Below, piece by piece: positions 17,001-23,335 of a stretch of 64,000 bases of DNA (position 1 is its first letter; each line of letters opens with the position of its first letter). Below the pieces are notes generated by a model. It was given only the letters and a program-made list of their open reading frames with translations. It was not told the DNA's origin and did not search any database. The position numbers and the translations under genes are program-made. The stretch is from Sphingobacterium thalpophilum (GTDB taxonomy: Bacteria; Bacteroidota; Bacteroidia; Sphingobacteriales; Sphingobacteriaceae), in assembly GCF_038396785.1 (NCBI RefSeq), contig NZ_CP151087.1, forward strand, positions 992,001 to 1,056,000, given 5' to 3'.

Positions 17001-17639
17001 AATATCGCCTCGATCACTATGAATGGGAAATATTAATTTGTTGATAAAAGTGTCATACACGTTACCATTATCATTCTTCTTCACCAAACCAAGTTCTTCA
17101 GCAATTGCATATTGGCCATTGTTTAACACGTGCGGAGTGATCGATTTCATGGCATCTGGAGAGTACCCGATCTGCCATTCCACTATTGTATCCATTGAAA
17201 GCCTTCTATTTTCCAAAAGGTAATTTACCGACCAATGATTGATCGGCAAACCCAGAATATTATTCGTCCAAGACTTTTGAACGAACCTGTTAAGGTCAAT
17301 CATCGTCGCACGTTTTTCCTTGACCTCCTTATCCTCTTCATTGGAAAGCGTTTCCTCAACTGTCATTGAATATTTAGCAGCTAGTTTGTGTATCGCATCC
17401 GGAAACTCCAGTCGGCCGTTCTCCATCAAGAAAGTAACCACATTCCCTCCAGCACCACAGCCAAAGCATTTATACATCTGTTTAGATGGGCTTACTACAA
17501 ATGATGCTGTCTTTTCATCATGAAAAGGACAACACCCTTGCAGATTAGATCCCTTCTTCTTCAATTTCACTACTTCGCCAATTACATCTTCTATTCTAGT
17601 GGCATCTAATATTCTATCTATACTTTCTTGAGTTATCAT
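14073..17639 (-). CDS. DnaG-type primase fused to a P-loop ATPase/helicase-like domain and a C-terminal module
   Basis: A 1188-residue replication protein. Residues 30-65 are a CHC2 zinc finger (Cys37-Pro-Phe-His40, Cys58, Cys61). Residues about 200-350 are a TOPRIM catalytic core with VEGNLDVI (Glu266) and FFDGDDAG (Asp310, Asp312, Asp313). A second half carries a Walker A GSVGSGKS (708-715) in a domain resembling the ATPases fused to phage and plasmid primases. The last 100 or so residues look like a small beta-rich, OB-like module (TVGTPIKVEGLYNEY). Primer synthesis and probable unwinding in one chain make it the centre of the prophage replication module. It is about 600 residues longer than cellular DnaG. 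The start MITQESIDRIL aligns with DnaG N-termini. Confidence 0.9.
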   Translation of the reverse strand: MITQESIDRILDATRIEDVIGEVVKLKKKGSNLQGCCPFHDEKTASFVVSPSKQMYKCFGCGAGGNVVTFLMENGRLEFPDAIHKLAAKYSMTVEETLSNEEDKEVKEKRATMIDLNRFVQKSWTNNILGLPINHWSVNYLLENRRLSMDTIVEWQIGYSPDAMKSITPHVLNNGQYAIAEELGLVKKNDNGNVYDTFINKLIFPIHSDRGDIIAFSGRRNDEEKRDGPKYINSKTSLLYRKEEVLFGLWFAKQEIRKKKNAILVEGNLDVIMMHQMGIRNTVASCGTALTESHAQKLARHCQSVTIFFDGDDAGHKATLKSIDILISAGLRVNVARPDKEDDPDTLCKVLGSELLPKNGEMPLKGLEGRKNPIEEWLENHTQDGVMWKAMYLLDHAKDDIHLKDQALADIAMMVSLEQSDYLRESYIERISKAKKMKLGTLTKRVEGLIEERVILEERKQDQESILPSWINKEKFYTLGFDSKKDGIQHTGIYFHMGDKGAKQLTNFIIKPLIHVYSKDENANRRLTEVDNGISKTVLELPSKAFTSVDQFESILMNEGVYFLMDGFAKSQLNKLKSVLLREYPKCFELKTLGWQPEGFWSFYNRVYHNDSLSAFNEYGFTDVNGTNYLSMAASSLANEVRAEDDIYKNDRYLSWSPAPFTFSEWAEMFVGAYGLNAWTGLMFVFVSIFRDIVYALNSSCPHFYVYGSVGSGKSVFAESISNLFFKEMPFFNLNHGTDFAFFSRMERFRNCPVGFNEFDENTIKPEWFGGIKAGFDGEGREKGSMTKKKKTEVQEIYCTLILIGQFLSTKDDASVLSRSIPEQISATNRTQAQIDNFNRLKAWEKKGLSGILVELLQYRSLVETKYAEFYAQEFKKLSQAFEKIGVRVKSRIQQNFCTMLTFRKLLDGMIDFPFSYDEFFDHVKRSIISLSQRITESDSLATFWKTLEFLLEQDMITDGWDFKIDVRDSVPLIISRADVGEDGKNTRVKTFEEPKKLLYVRMTNIHPLYMNATRQQTGKTGLNSETITNFMREQESFIGTIKSTVFKKKNGSSTPSSAFVFDYDMMNLNLEREVAPVGSQRTIVGSVRYKDAAVVEALGETKVSWTMEIDESYEKEGFKVEKIITVSCFSRKLDEVRRLTVGTPIKVEGLYNEYTAGDKRRGNMLVENIEFTEGPSVPVQDQAELFN

Positions 17640-17692
17640 GGATTTTTAATTGAATTATAATTGCAAGTATTTTAATGAGGAAAATGAGCATG

Positions 17693-18010
17693 TTATCGAT
17701 GGTCGTAAAGGTATTTTTGAAACTCGGAAAAAAGTATGGCCAAAGCTTGCTTGCGAGATTCAACGAGCTTATTTCCCGTTTCGTTGAAGTAATTAATCTC
17801 CAGCTTTTTCACAAAATAATCCTCGCTGATCTGCAGTAAAAAATTGACAAAAGTTTCCTCACCCCAACCTCTCCACCTGTGGCCATAAAAACCCCAGTCT
17901 GAGTCTATAAATAAGCTCCCTTCAGGAGTAAATGAAAAAATGGCAAAGGACTTTTCCGGATGGATCACAGTCACTGTTCGGGTGATTGATTCAAATATTC
18001 TCAAATCCAT
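17693..18010 (-). CDS. Small phage protein of unknown function
   Basis: A 105-residue protein, soluble, aromatic-rich (DSDWGFYGHRWRGWGEETF) with a helical C-terminus. It lies 8 bases downstream of the 84-residue gene and 53 bases before the primase start. I do not recognise it; it appears to be an early-operon accessory gene. Confidence 0.6.
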   Translation of the reverse strand: MDLRIFESITRTVTVIHPEKSFAIFSFTPEGSLFIDSDWGFYGHRWRGWGEETFVNFLLQISEDYFVKKLEINYFNETGNKLVESRKQALAILFSEFQKYLYDHR

Positions 18011-18018
18011 ATAAAAGA

Positions 18019-18273
18019 TTACTTAAAATGTTTTTTCCACTGAGTTGGAATCAATCTCAATTCTGTTACTTCCCTTCCATATCCTGCGACCTGCTGCATT
18101 AGATCAGCAACTTTATATTCGGTATTCGGCATGATGACCATGTATCCACCTGTGGGCTTATTGGTTCCCTCAATCGCTCTAATGTCTCCTTTGGAAATTT
18201 CGACAAGGACTAATACAGACAGAATCTGTCCTGATTTGTCAAACTTGATATTTGACTCTAAAATATTATACAT
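18019..18273 (-). CDS. Small phage protein of unknown function
   Basis: An 84-residue soluble protein, MYNILESNIKFDKSGQIL, with a beta-rich first half and a helical end. It follows the SPFH-type gene by 29 bases in the early operon. No family recognised. Confidence 0.6.
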   Translation of the reverse strand: MYNILESNIKFDKSGQILSVLVLVEISKGDIRAIEGTNKPTGGYMVIMPNTEYKVADLMQQVAGYGREVTELRLIPTQWKKHFK

Positions 18274-18302
18274 GATTACCCTTTTAAGATTAAATAATTC
18301 GG

Positions 18303-19181
18303 TTAATTCTCAGATTTTACAGCCTCAGTTTTATTCTCAACTGTGATCTTAGTTGCTCCAGCTCTTTGAGACATCACTTGTTTTCCCAGATCAGTCAATC
18401 CTTTGGATTCATAGATTTTCATTGCTGTGGATACGTCAATAGCTTGGCGTGTTTGTTCATCCAGGTCAAATGAAAGTGTAATAAAGTTCAGGTGAACGCC
18501 CAGTTGTTCCAACACTTTATTGCTTTCGGCCAAAAGATGATTCTCAATTTCCGACTGGTCGAGCTCTACTATATCCTCATCAACAAATATCCTTTTGGCC
18601 ACATCTTTTATTCTTTTATCGATCACCATATTTTCAGCCATTTCAAATGATTTACCAATTGCTTCCTCGTTATCTGCATCGACATTGGCCTTTCCTAGAA
18701 ATTTAGCTTGTTTGATAAATGAGAGCGCATCAATAATTGAATAATCATAGTCAATATGTACATTGGCGCGAACTTTATCTTTTAGATTGGATATGAAAGT
18801 GGCTTCGCCCTGCATAGGAAAATTAGGAACAACAACTTTCATGTAGCACATATTCAAACCACCTTTTGGCACAGCTTCACCAACATTAATTTTTTTCCAG
18901 GTCATACCACAATCCTCCGAGACAACAACCTGTTGATTTGATTTTGAATAATTACAGGATTGAAAAGTTATCATAACTCCAATAATTAATAGTGTCCAGA
19001 TACGCTTTGTTGCTACGTATGCGCCAGCGACCAGTATGATATAAGCCATCAATATAAAACCGAAGGTAAACGGATCATTCAAAGCGTAGTTTCCTAGCAC
19101 CATTTTGTAAATCCCATAAGTTCCGCCTAAAACGCCTATGATGATCATGAGCGTAAAACAAGTTTTTGCTAAATTTTTCAT
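18303..19181 (-). CDS. Phage-encoded SPFH/prohibitin-like membrane protein
   Basis: A 292-residue protein with three predicted membrane helices in the first 75 residues (about 7-28, 38-57 and 60-74), ending in ITFQSCNYS, and then a soluble domain. The soluble part has the SPFH (band-7) pattern: KVRANVHIDYDYSIIDALSFI, a central helix, KRIKDVAKRIFVDEDIVEL, and a long C-terminal helix with LEQLGVHLNFITLSF. SPFH proteins oligomerise into rings on membranes and scaffold proteases and other complexes. In a phage early region it could protect against or recruit a host membrane protease, or alter the membrane for superinfection exclusion. The domain call is moderately firm; the role is not known. Confidence 0.7.
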   Translation of the reverse strand: MKNLAKTCFTLMIIIGVLGGTYGIYKMVLGNYALNDPFTFGFILMAYIILVAGAYVATKRIWTLLIIGVMITFQSCNYSKSNQQVVVSEDCGMTWKKINVGEAVPKGGLNMCYMKVVVPNFPMQGEATFISNLKDKVRANVHIDYDYSIIDALSFIKQAKFLGKANVDADNEEAIGKSFEMAENMVIDKRIKDVAKRIFVDEDIVELDQSEIENHLLAESNKVLEQLGVHLNFITLSFDLDEQTRQAIDVSTAMKIYESKGLTDLGKQVMSQRAGATKITVENKTEAVKSEN

Positions 19182-19196
19182 AATGATTTAATTGAT

Positions 19197-19625
19197 TTAT
19201 TTATTTAGATTTTTATTTTTAACAAGCTTTCCATCAAGCAATTCAATAAACTGCTCTTTAATGTATTCATAAGGTTGACCGGTGATAGTTGCCACTGCCC
19301 GGAAAATCTTCTTTTTCTTACTGTTGCTTAGAGTAATCGTTGAGGTTCGATCGAGAAGGGTCTCCATTTTTTGGATATCCAGCTTTTGTCCCAAGCATTT
19401 CTGTTCAAGTCCGTCTATCTTCTTCTTCAGATCACGGATCACCTGGGCTTTGTTCTCCTCGATCTGGACATAATTTCCAAACTCGTGAACCATTGCAACA
19501 CTCAATAACTTGGTTGCATGTTCGAAGCCTTTGGCATATTCCTCATTAAAATCCTTTGGAATATCAGTTGATCCGATGTGCTTGATCTTCCTGTATATCC
19601 TCGAAAGTGTAGCTTTGATATCCAT
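19197..19625 (-). CDS. Coiled-coil phage protein of unknown function
   Basis: A 142-residue, basic, helical protein. Residues about 50-90 form a coiled coil (IEENKAQVIRDLKKKIDGLEQ); the C-terminus is Lys/Asn-rich. It precedes the SPFH gene by 15 bases, so the two may be functionally linked. Not recognised. Confidence 0.6.
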   Translation of the reverse strand: MDIKATLSRIYRKIKHIGSTDIPKDFNEEYAKGFEHATKLLSVAMVHEFGNYVQIEENKAQVIRDLKKKIDGLEQKCLGQKLDIQKMETLLDRTSTITLSNSKKKKIFRAVATITGQPYEYIKEQFIELLDGKLVKNKNLNK

Positions 19626-19628
19626 TAT

Positions 19629-19715
19629 TTATTTCCCTTTGTTATATTGTCCATCAATCCATAGCATATAGCCGAGACCGATACAAATGATTATAAAAAT
19701 TGTTAACGCTGCCAT
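19629..19715 (-). CDS. 28-residue single-span membrane microprotein
   Basis: A very short ORF: ATG at 19713-19715, 28 codons, TAA at 19629-19631. A GGAGGAATAACT ribosome binding site directly precedes the start, which is strong support in a genome where such sites are uncommon. The peptide opens MAALTIF, continues with a hydrophobic span of about 18 residues and ends in a polar tail (DGQYNKGK). It sits between the 115-residue gene and the coiled-coil gene with almost no spare bases. Phage microproteins of this shape often modulate host membrane proteins, but no function can be assigned. Confidence 0.65.
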   Translation of the reverse strand: MAALTIFIIICIGLGYMLWIDGQYNKGK

Positions 19716-19717
19716 AG

Positions 19718-20065
19718 TTATTCCTCCGTCATTTGAACGTCCAAACAATATTCAGCGAACTCGTACCTCTCAAATTCCTTCAGTTGAATTCCATAAGTTT
19801 TCCCAAGTGGAACAAAGCCTTCATGATCATTGAAACTTCGGATAATTCCTTTTAATGAATAGTTTGCTGAGGCGGATATCTGGAAAATGCGCAACGCATA
19901 CTTTTTTATAATTTCAGAAATGATATCGGCTTCTTTATCCCAATCCCAATCAAAGAATGTCAATGCCTGCATAGCTATATCTTCATTAAAAATCTTGGTG
20001 TCTACCTCAATAATGCAACTGGCATCACCGCACTGGTAGTCAAATTCATAGGTTCTTTTTGCCAT
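19718..20065 (-). CDS. DUF2528-like phage protein
   Basis: A 115-residue acidic protein with an aromatic, acidic centre (ALTFFDWDWDKEADIISEIIKKYALRI). This pattern resembles DUF2528, a family I associate with Bacteroidota phages; the match is from memory. It lies 2 bases downstream of the 113-residue gene and just upstream of the microprotein gene. Function unknown. Confidence 0.6.
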   Translation of the reverse strand: MAKRTYEFDYQCGDASCIIEVDTKIFNEDIAMQALTFFDWDWDKEADIISEIIKKYALRIFQISASANYSLKGIIRSFNDHEGFVPLGKTYGIQLKEFERYEFAEYCLDVQMTEE

Positions 20066-20067
20066 GA

Positions 20068-20409
20068 TTAACTTTCAAAATATGTTAGACCTGGACGCCA
20101 TTGGCTATAACCAACAGAGCATTTTGGATATTTTTTGCGCAAGCGTCTAAACTCTGCAGTTTGCTCGTCGAATGTATTATGGGAAACTTTTACCCTTGCC
20201 AACAGAGCCATTTCAGGGTAGTTGTGACATTCAATTACTTGTTTTGCCTCGTCTTCGATCGTATAGCGGTATCGGTTCTTTTCGAAGCTATCGGGGTACT
20301 TATTTTGACTTTCAGTTACCCAAGCAGACAAAATTGACATGGAGCTATTCACTACTTGTATAAAGCTCTCAAGCTTTCCATCCCTTTCTACTAAACACCA
20401 CTTCTTCAT
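20068..20409 (-). CDS. Small phage protein, member A of a three-paralogue family
   Basis: A 113-residue protein whose second half, MALLARVKVSHNT followed by RRLRKKYPKCSVGYSQW, matches the genes at 20406-20738 and 21281-21607 (pattern ARV-D/K-V/I, about 15 residues, then basic residues, a K-Y/F-P-x-C-like turn and S/V-V/L/I-A/G). The first half is variable. It overlaps gene B by 4 bases (ATGA), so the two are coupled. No known family is recognised. Confidence 0.65.
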   Translation of the reverse strand: MKKWCLVERDGKLESFIQVVNSSMSILSAWVTESQNKYPDSFEKNRYRYTIEDEAKQVIECHNYPEMALLARVKVSHNTFDEQTAEFRRLRKKYPKCSVGYSQWRPGLTYFES

Positions 20410-20738
20410 ATCACCTCCTCAAAATAGTCCAACTTAACACCCTCTTCCTGATAGTGGCAATAATGAGCGAGCGAACAATTGTTCTGAAACTTCTCAGACA
20501 GCCGTTTCTTTTCTTGCTCTATTTGAAGTGTGTCCATATGGCGTACATCAACACGAGCCAAGACATTGTGCCGAACGTAGACCTCAATAAAAGATACCTC
20601 TACCATTTCCGGGTACTTCCTTTCTAGACTATCTGACTTCGCATGGTTCAAACCCATGTCGTAGGCCATTTTTATTCCTTCGAAATATCCGACGGACAGA
20701 TCACCATTTAGCGACCAATTAATAAATTTTGTTTCCAT
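20406..20738 (-). CDS. Small phage protein, member B of a three-paralogue family
   Basis: A 110-residue protein with the shared core VLARVDVRHMDTLQIE, then KKRLSEKFQNNCSLAHYCHY, corresponding to the core of the genes at 20068-20409 and 21281-21607. Its N-terminal part (GYFEGIKMAYDMGLNHAK) is unique within the trio. It is coupled to gene A by a 4-base overlap. Function unknown; see the finding on the family. Confidence 0.65.
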   Translation of the reverse strand: METKFINWSLNGDLSVGYFEGIKMAYDMGLNHAKSDSLERKYPEMVEVSFIEVYVRHNVLARVDVRHMDTLQIEQEKKRLSEKFQNNCSLAHYCHYQEEGVKLDYFEEVI

Positions 20739-20845
20739 TCTATTCTTCTATTACTAATATTTTACTATATCCCCTGACCTGATCAGGACACCGAAAACTA
20801 AGGGCGGATCAAAGAACGATTCAGGTCGTCAAGCCCGTGTTAATT

Positions 20846-21262
20846 TTAAAATTGTTTTGAATACCATTTGCACCAGTTGAACAGACAGACGATGACAGTC
20901 ACATAATGCTCGTAGAACCTCGATCTAGGACTCGGAGCGATTTCCAAGATATCCGACTCCAACATAATTACTTTCTTGACCAATAATTTGAGGGAATCCT
21001 TTTCGTAGTAACTTCGCAGCACAAAGTCGATCCGACGTAATGCAATATCTTGACGTGAAGTCATGTGCATTGCAAGCGCATATTGGCGCTGTTTCATAAA
21101 CTTGGCCAACACATCTTTAATAAATACTCGTTGGCGAATGGACCAGATATTAAAAGCCTGCTGATTCGAGTAGAACTTGACAACCTCATCCTTTCTACGG
21201 CAGAGAACCGGATATTTTAATATCATTTCTCCCTTCGATCTATCAATTGTTGTGTTGATCAT
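20846..21262 (-). CDS. Phage protein of unknown function
   Basis: A 138-residue basic helical protein beginning MINTTIDRSKGEMILKYP. It lies 18 bases after paralogue C and 107 bases before paralogue B; the latter gap holds only a short CCTGATCAGG palindrome. No motif recognised. Confidence 0.6.
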   Translation of the reverse strand: MINTTIDRSKGEMILKYPVLCRRKDEVVKFYSNQQAFNIWSIRQRVFIKDVLAKFMKQRQYALAMHMTSRQDIALRRIDFVLRSYYEKDSLKLLVKKVIMLESDILEIAPSPRSRFYEHYVTVIVCLFNWCKWYSKQF

Positions 21263-21280
21263 GGCTATTAAGGCTAATGG

Positions 21281-21607
21281 TTAGATAAAATTTACAGCTG
21301 GAGCCGGTGAAACGAATGCCGTAAATTTTCCGATCACACATCCCGGATGAAACTTTCGAAGATTGTCCAGAGCTCTCTTCTTTCTGCCTCTAGAAATACC
21401 GGTGATATCAACACGAGCGACAACAGTTTCATTTTTCCAGCAAGTGATGTAGGACAAAGTCTCTTCTTTTGGAGTTACTTGTAAACCTGCCTGAGTAGTA
21501 TTTTTCACTAGCTCATGCATTTCACTGAGACATTTTGAAAAATCCTTGTGCGATTGACCATAATCTATTCTCATAGCATAGCGGTCAGTTAAAAGTTCTA
21601 TTTTCAT
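21281..21607 (-). CDS. Small phage protein, member C of a three-paralogue family
   Basis: A 108-residue protein with the shared core VVARVDITGISRGRKKRA, then LDNLRKFHPGCVIGKFTAF, as in the genes at 20068-20409 and 20406-20738. It starts MKIELLTDRYAMRIDYG and follows the LuxR-type gene by 5 bases. The conserved half suggests one small alpha/beta domain with a conserved Cys. Function unknown. Confidence 0.65.
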   Translation of the reverse strand: MKIELLTDRYAMRIDYGQSHKDFSKCLSEMHELVKNTTQAGLQVTPKEETLSYITCWKNETVVARVDITGISRGRKKRALDNLRKFHPGCVIGKFTAFVSPAPAVNFI

Positions 21608-21612
21608 AGGTT

Positions 21613-22194
21613 TTATATTAAGTTCTTGTCTTTGGCAAACAGGATCATTTCATATTTTTTGAAGAAATTCCCCTTCTGCTGTATATTGGTTATATGAGAG
21701 TTTACGGTGTGCTCGGAAATATCCATAATGTCCGCAATCTCTTTGTTCAACTTACCCTTGGCCACCAGTTTTAATGTCTCCAGTTCACGCTTTGTCAATT
21801 CCCCGTTTTCTACCTTGAGCGTCGTGCAGATCCTACCTTCATATTTACAGGTACCACGCTTTCCGCAGTCAAAATATTCAGCGTAACCTATAGTCCCATT
21901 AGCGTGGATATCGGGTTCCGTGTCGTACTTTCCAAATCTGCAGAAGATATAAAGAGCAATCATTTCATCTTTGTCAGTCACATTCCAGTCTCTGATATCA
22001 AGAATAACTTCCGGATGCGCAGCCATGTCTTCACAAACGATATCGATAGCCTCCTGAGGGAAATCTCCCCAGATCCAAACTCTCCCTGCATGCGTACACT
22101 TCAGAACCTGATCTCGATTCGACCAAAAGAATTCATAACCGTTATCTTCGATACCAGCAGGGAGTTCTTGATTTATGACCTTTAATCGTATCAT
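21613..22194 (-). CDS. LuxR/GerE-type HTH regulator with a cysteine cluster
   Basis: A 193-residue regulator. The C-terminal part (about residues 130-175) is a clear LuxR-type HTH: LTKRELETLKLVAKGKLNKEIADIMDIS with EHTVNSHITNI. The middle holds a Cys cluster (FDCGKRGTCKYEGRIC, near residues 108-123) that could bind zinc or an Fe-S centre. The N-terminal domain is not a receiver domain and has no phosphorylation Asp I can place. It is the second gene of the early operon after the Cro-like gene, and a likely activator of early or middle phage genes. DNA binding is firm; the signal is unknown. Confidence 0.75.
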   Translation of the reverse strand: MIRLKVINQELPAGIEDNGYEFFWSNRDQVLKCTHAGRVWIWGDFPQEAIDIVCEDMAAHPEVILDIRDWNVTDKDEMIALYIFCRFGKYDTEPDIHANGTIGYAEYFDCGKRGTCKYEGRICTTLKVENGELTKRELETLKLVAKGKLNKEIADIMDISEHTVNSHITNIQQKGNFFKKYEMILFAKDKNLI

Positions 22195-22205
22195 ATTACT
22201 GCTAA

Positions 22206-22448
22206 CTACACTAACAGATCAATCTTTGTCGCCAGCGCATCAATTCTGTTGCGTTTGTCTATTGCGAGTTTTAATGCAAACTCGATTACTTCAATATTTT
22301 CAATCTTTCCATCAAGAATTCTTGATACAGTGCTTTTACTAATATTAAATTCCTTAGCAATAAGCTCATACGCACCTTTCGGTAGACATTTTTTTAGTAT
22401 CGATAAGCTACTAGTACTTAATTGCGATTTTTCAACTTGAAGATTCAT
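22206..22448 (-). CDS. Small HTH regulator (Cro-like)
   Basis: An 80-residue protein with an HTH (LIAKEFNISKSTVSRILDG) and a helical tail. It is the first gene of the leftward early operon and is divergent from the repressor gene; its start lies 11 bases from the first palindromic operator (22459-22476). The geometry is that of a Cro-like protein in a lysogeny switch. The function is inferred from position and fold. Confidence 0.7.
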   Translation of the reverse strand: MNLQVEKSQLSTSSLSILKKCLPKGAYELIAKEFNISKSTVSRILDGKIENIEVIEFALKLAIDKRNRIDALATKIDLLV

Positions 22449-22458
22449 ATTACTTTTG

Positions 22459-22476
22459 TGTTGCTATTACGCAACA
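22459..22476. promoter_or_regulatory. Operator O1 of the divergent lysogeny switch
   Basis: An 18-bp palindrome TGTTGC-TATTAC-GCAACA. Identical half-sites with the same 6-base spacer recur in O2 (22534-22555). Single GCAACA half-sites lie between them at 22482, 22502 and 22525, giving an array across the divergent promoter region. It abuts the start of the leftward early operon. Confidence 0.75.
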
Positions 22477-22533
22477 AATATGCAACACAAATATTGATTT
22501 TGCAACACTTTTCGTAAAATAAATGCAACAAAA

Positions 22534-22555
22534 CATGTTGCAAATTTGCAACATG
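22534..22555. promoter_or_regulatory. Operator O2 overlapping the repressor start
   Basis: A 22-bp perfect palindrome centred on TGTTGC-AAATTT-GCAACA, the same half-sites and spacing as O1. It overlaps the preferred repressor start codon (22553-22555), so binding would block the repressor's own transcription or translation. Confidence 0.75.
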
Positions 22556-22909
22556 ATTAAAAGTAGAGGTGAAATATTAAAGAAGGTCTTTGAATCTGAG
22601 GGTATTAACGTATCCAAGACAGCAAAGAAAATGAATATAGATCGTGCTACAATTTATCGGCACTTTTCCGATTCTGATCTATCATTAGATTACATTATCA
22701 AATATGGTAGAGCAATAGACTTTGATTTTTCTAAGTATTTTCCAGAATTATTGCAAATTGTTCAAGAACCCGAAACTCAAAAGAAATCTCCTAAAACATA
22801 TGCTGACTTAGAGCACGAGGTAGAATATTGGAAAGATAAGTATATTCAGCTTCTAGAACAGTATAACCAGATAATCAGCAGTAAGCTTTTCGAACTAACA
22901 AACAAATAA
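22553..22909 (+). CDS. Probable prophage repressor (HTH plus coiled coil)
   Basis: A 118-residue protein starting MIKSRGEILKKVFESEG; in-frame ATGs also exist at 22523 and 22535, inside the operator array, and give 10 or 6 extra residues. Residues about 10-40 are an HTH (SKTAKKMNIDRATIYRHFSD). The C-terminal third is a coiled coil (DLEHEVEYWKDKYIQLLEQYNQ) that would dimerise or tetramerise the protein. It is the first rightward gene and faces the Cro-like gene across O1/O2. No peptidase domain is present, so it is not cleaved as a LexA- or lambda CI-type repressor is. The repressor call is inference from context. Confidence 0.7.
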   Translation: MIKSRGEILKKVFESEGINVSKTAKKMNIDRATIYRHFSDSDLSLDYIIKYGRAIDFDFSKYFPELLQIVQEPETQKKSPKTYADLEHEVEYWKDKYIQLLEQYNQIISSKLFELTNK

Positions 22910-22917
22910 CCATATAA

Positions 22918-23331
22918 ATGAATATAAAAAATAAGTTCATCCTTATAATACTCATTCTAAGTGGATGTGGAAAAAATGAGCCTAAGCCAGATAACGAAGA
23001 GAAACTATATTCTAAGAGTATAACATTTACAACCAATATATCTTCTTCAGAGTTTGAAGTTGTAAATACCGAAACACAACGAAAAGTTATCAAAAAAACT
23101 GATCTAAAACCAACATCACAAGTTTCAGAAATTGGTGGGATAAGGTTTATTTACAATGAAACTTTAAAGGTCAAAGCTGCAGAGAACTTAAGGATTATTT
23201 TACCCTATCACCAATCGAGGAAATATATAACCGTATCCGTTGTTGGCGGGGATTTTTCAGGCATGCAAACCCTAACAACTGATAAAATTCAATATCTCGA
23301 TTTTAAAATGGCTACTAAACTTTACGATTAA
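22918..23331 (+). CDS. Prophage lipoprotein, lysogeny-side accessory gene
   Basis: A 137-residue protein with a type II signal peptide: a short hydrophobic stretch and lipobox ILSGC with Cys near residue 17, followed by a charged linker (GKNEPKPDNEEK). The mature part is beta-rich and small. It lies 8 bases after the repressor gene and 4 bases before the exonuclease gene, so it should be expressed in the lysogen. Lysogeny-expressed phage lipoproteins elsewhere block receptors (for example Llp of T5); that analogy is inference. Confidence 0.7.
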   Translation: MNIKNKFILIILILSGCGKNEPKPDNEEKLYSKSITFTTNISSSEFEVVNTETQRKVIKKTDLKPTSQVSEIGGIRFIYNETLKVKAAENLRIILPYHQSRKYITVSVVGGDFSGMQTLTTDKIQYLDFKMATKLYD

Positions 23332-23335
23332 TTGC

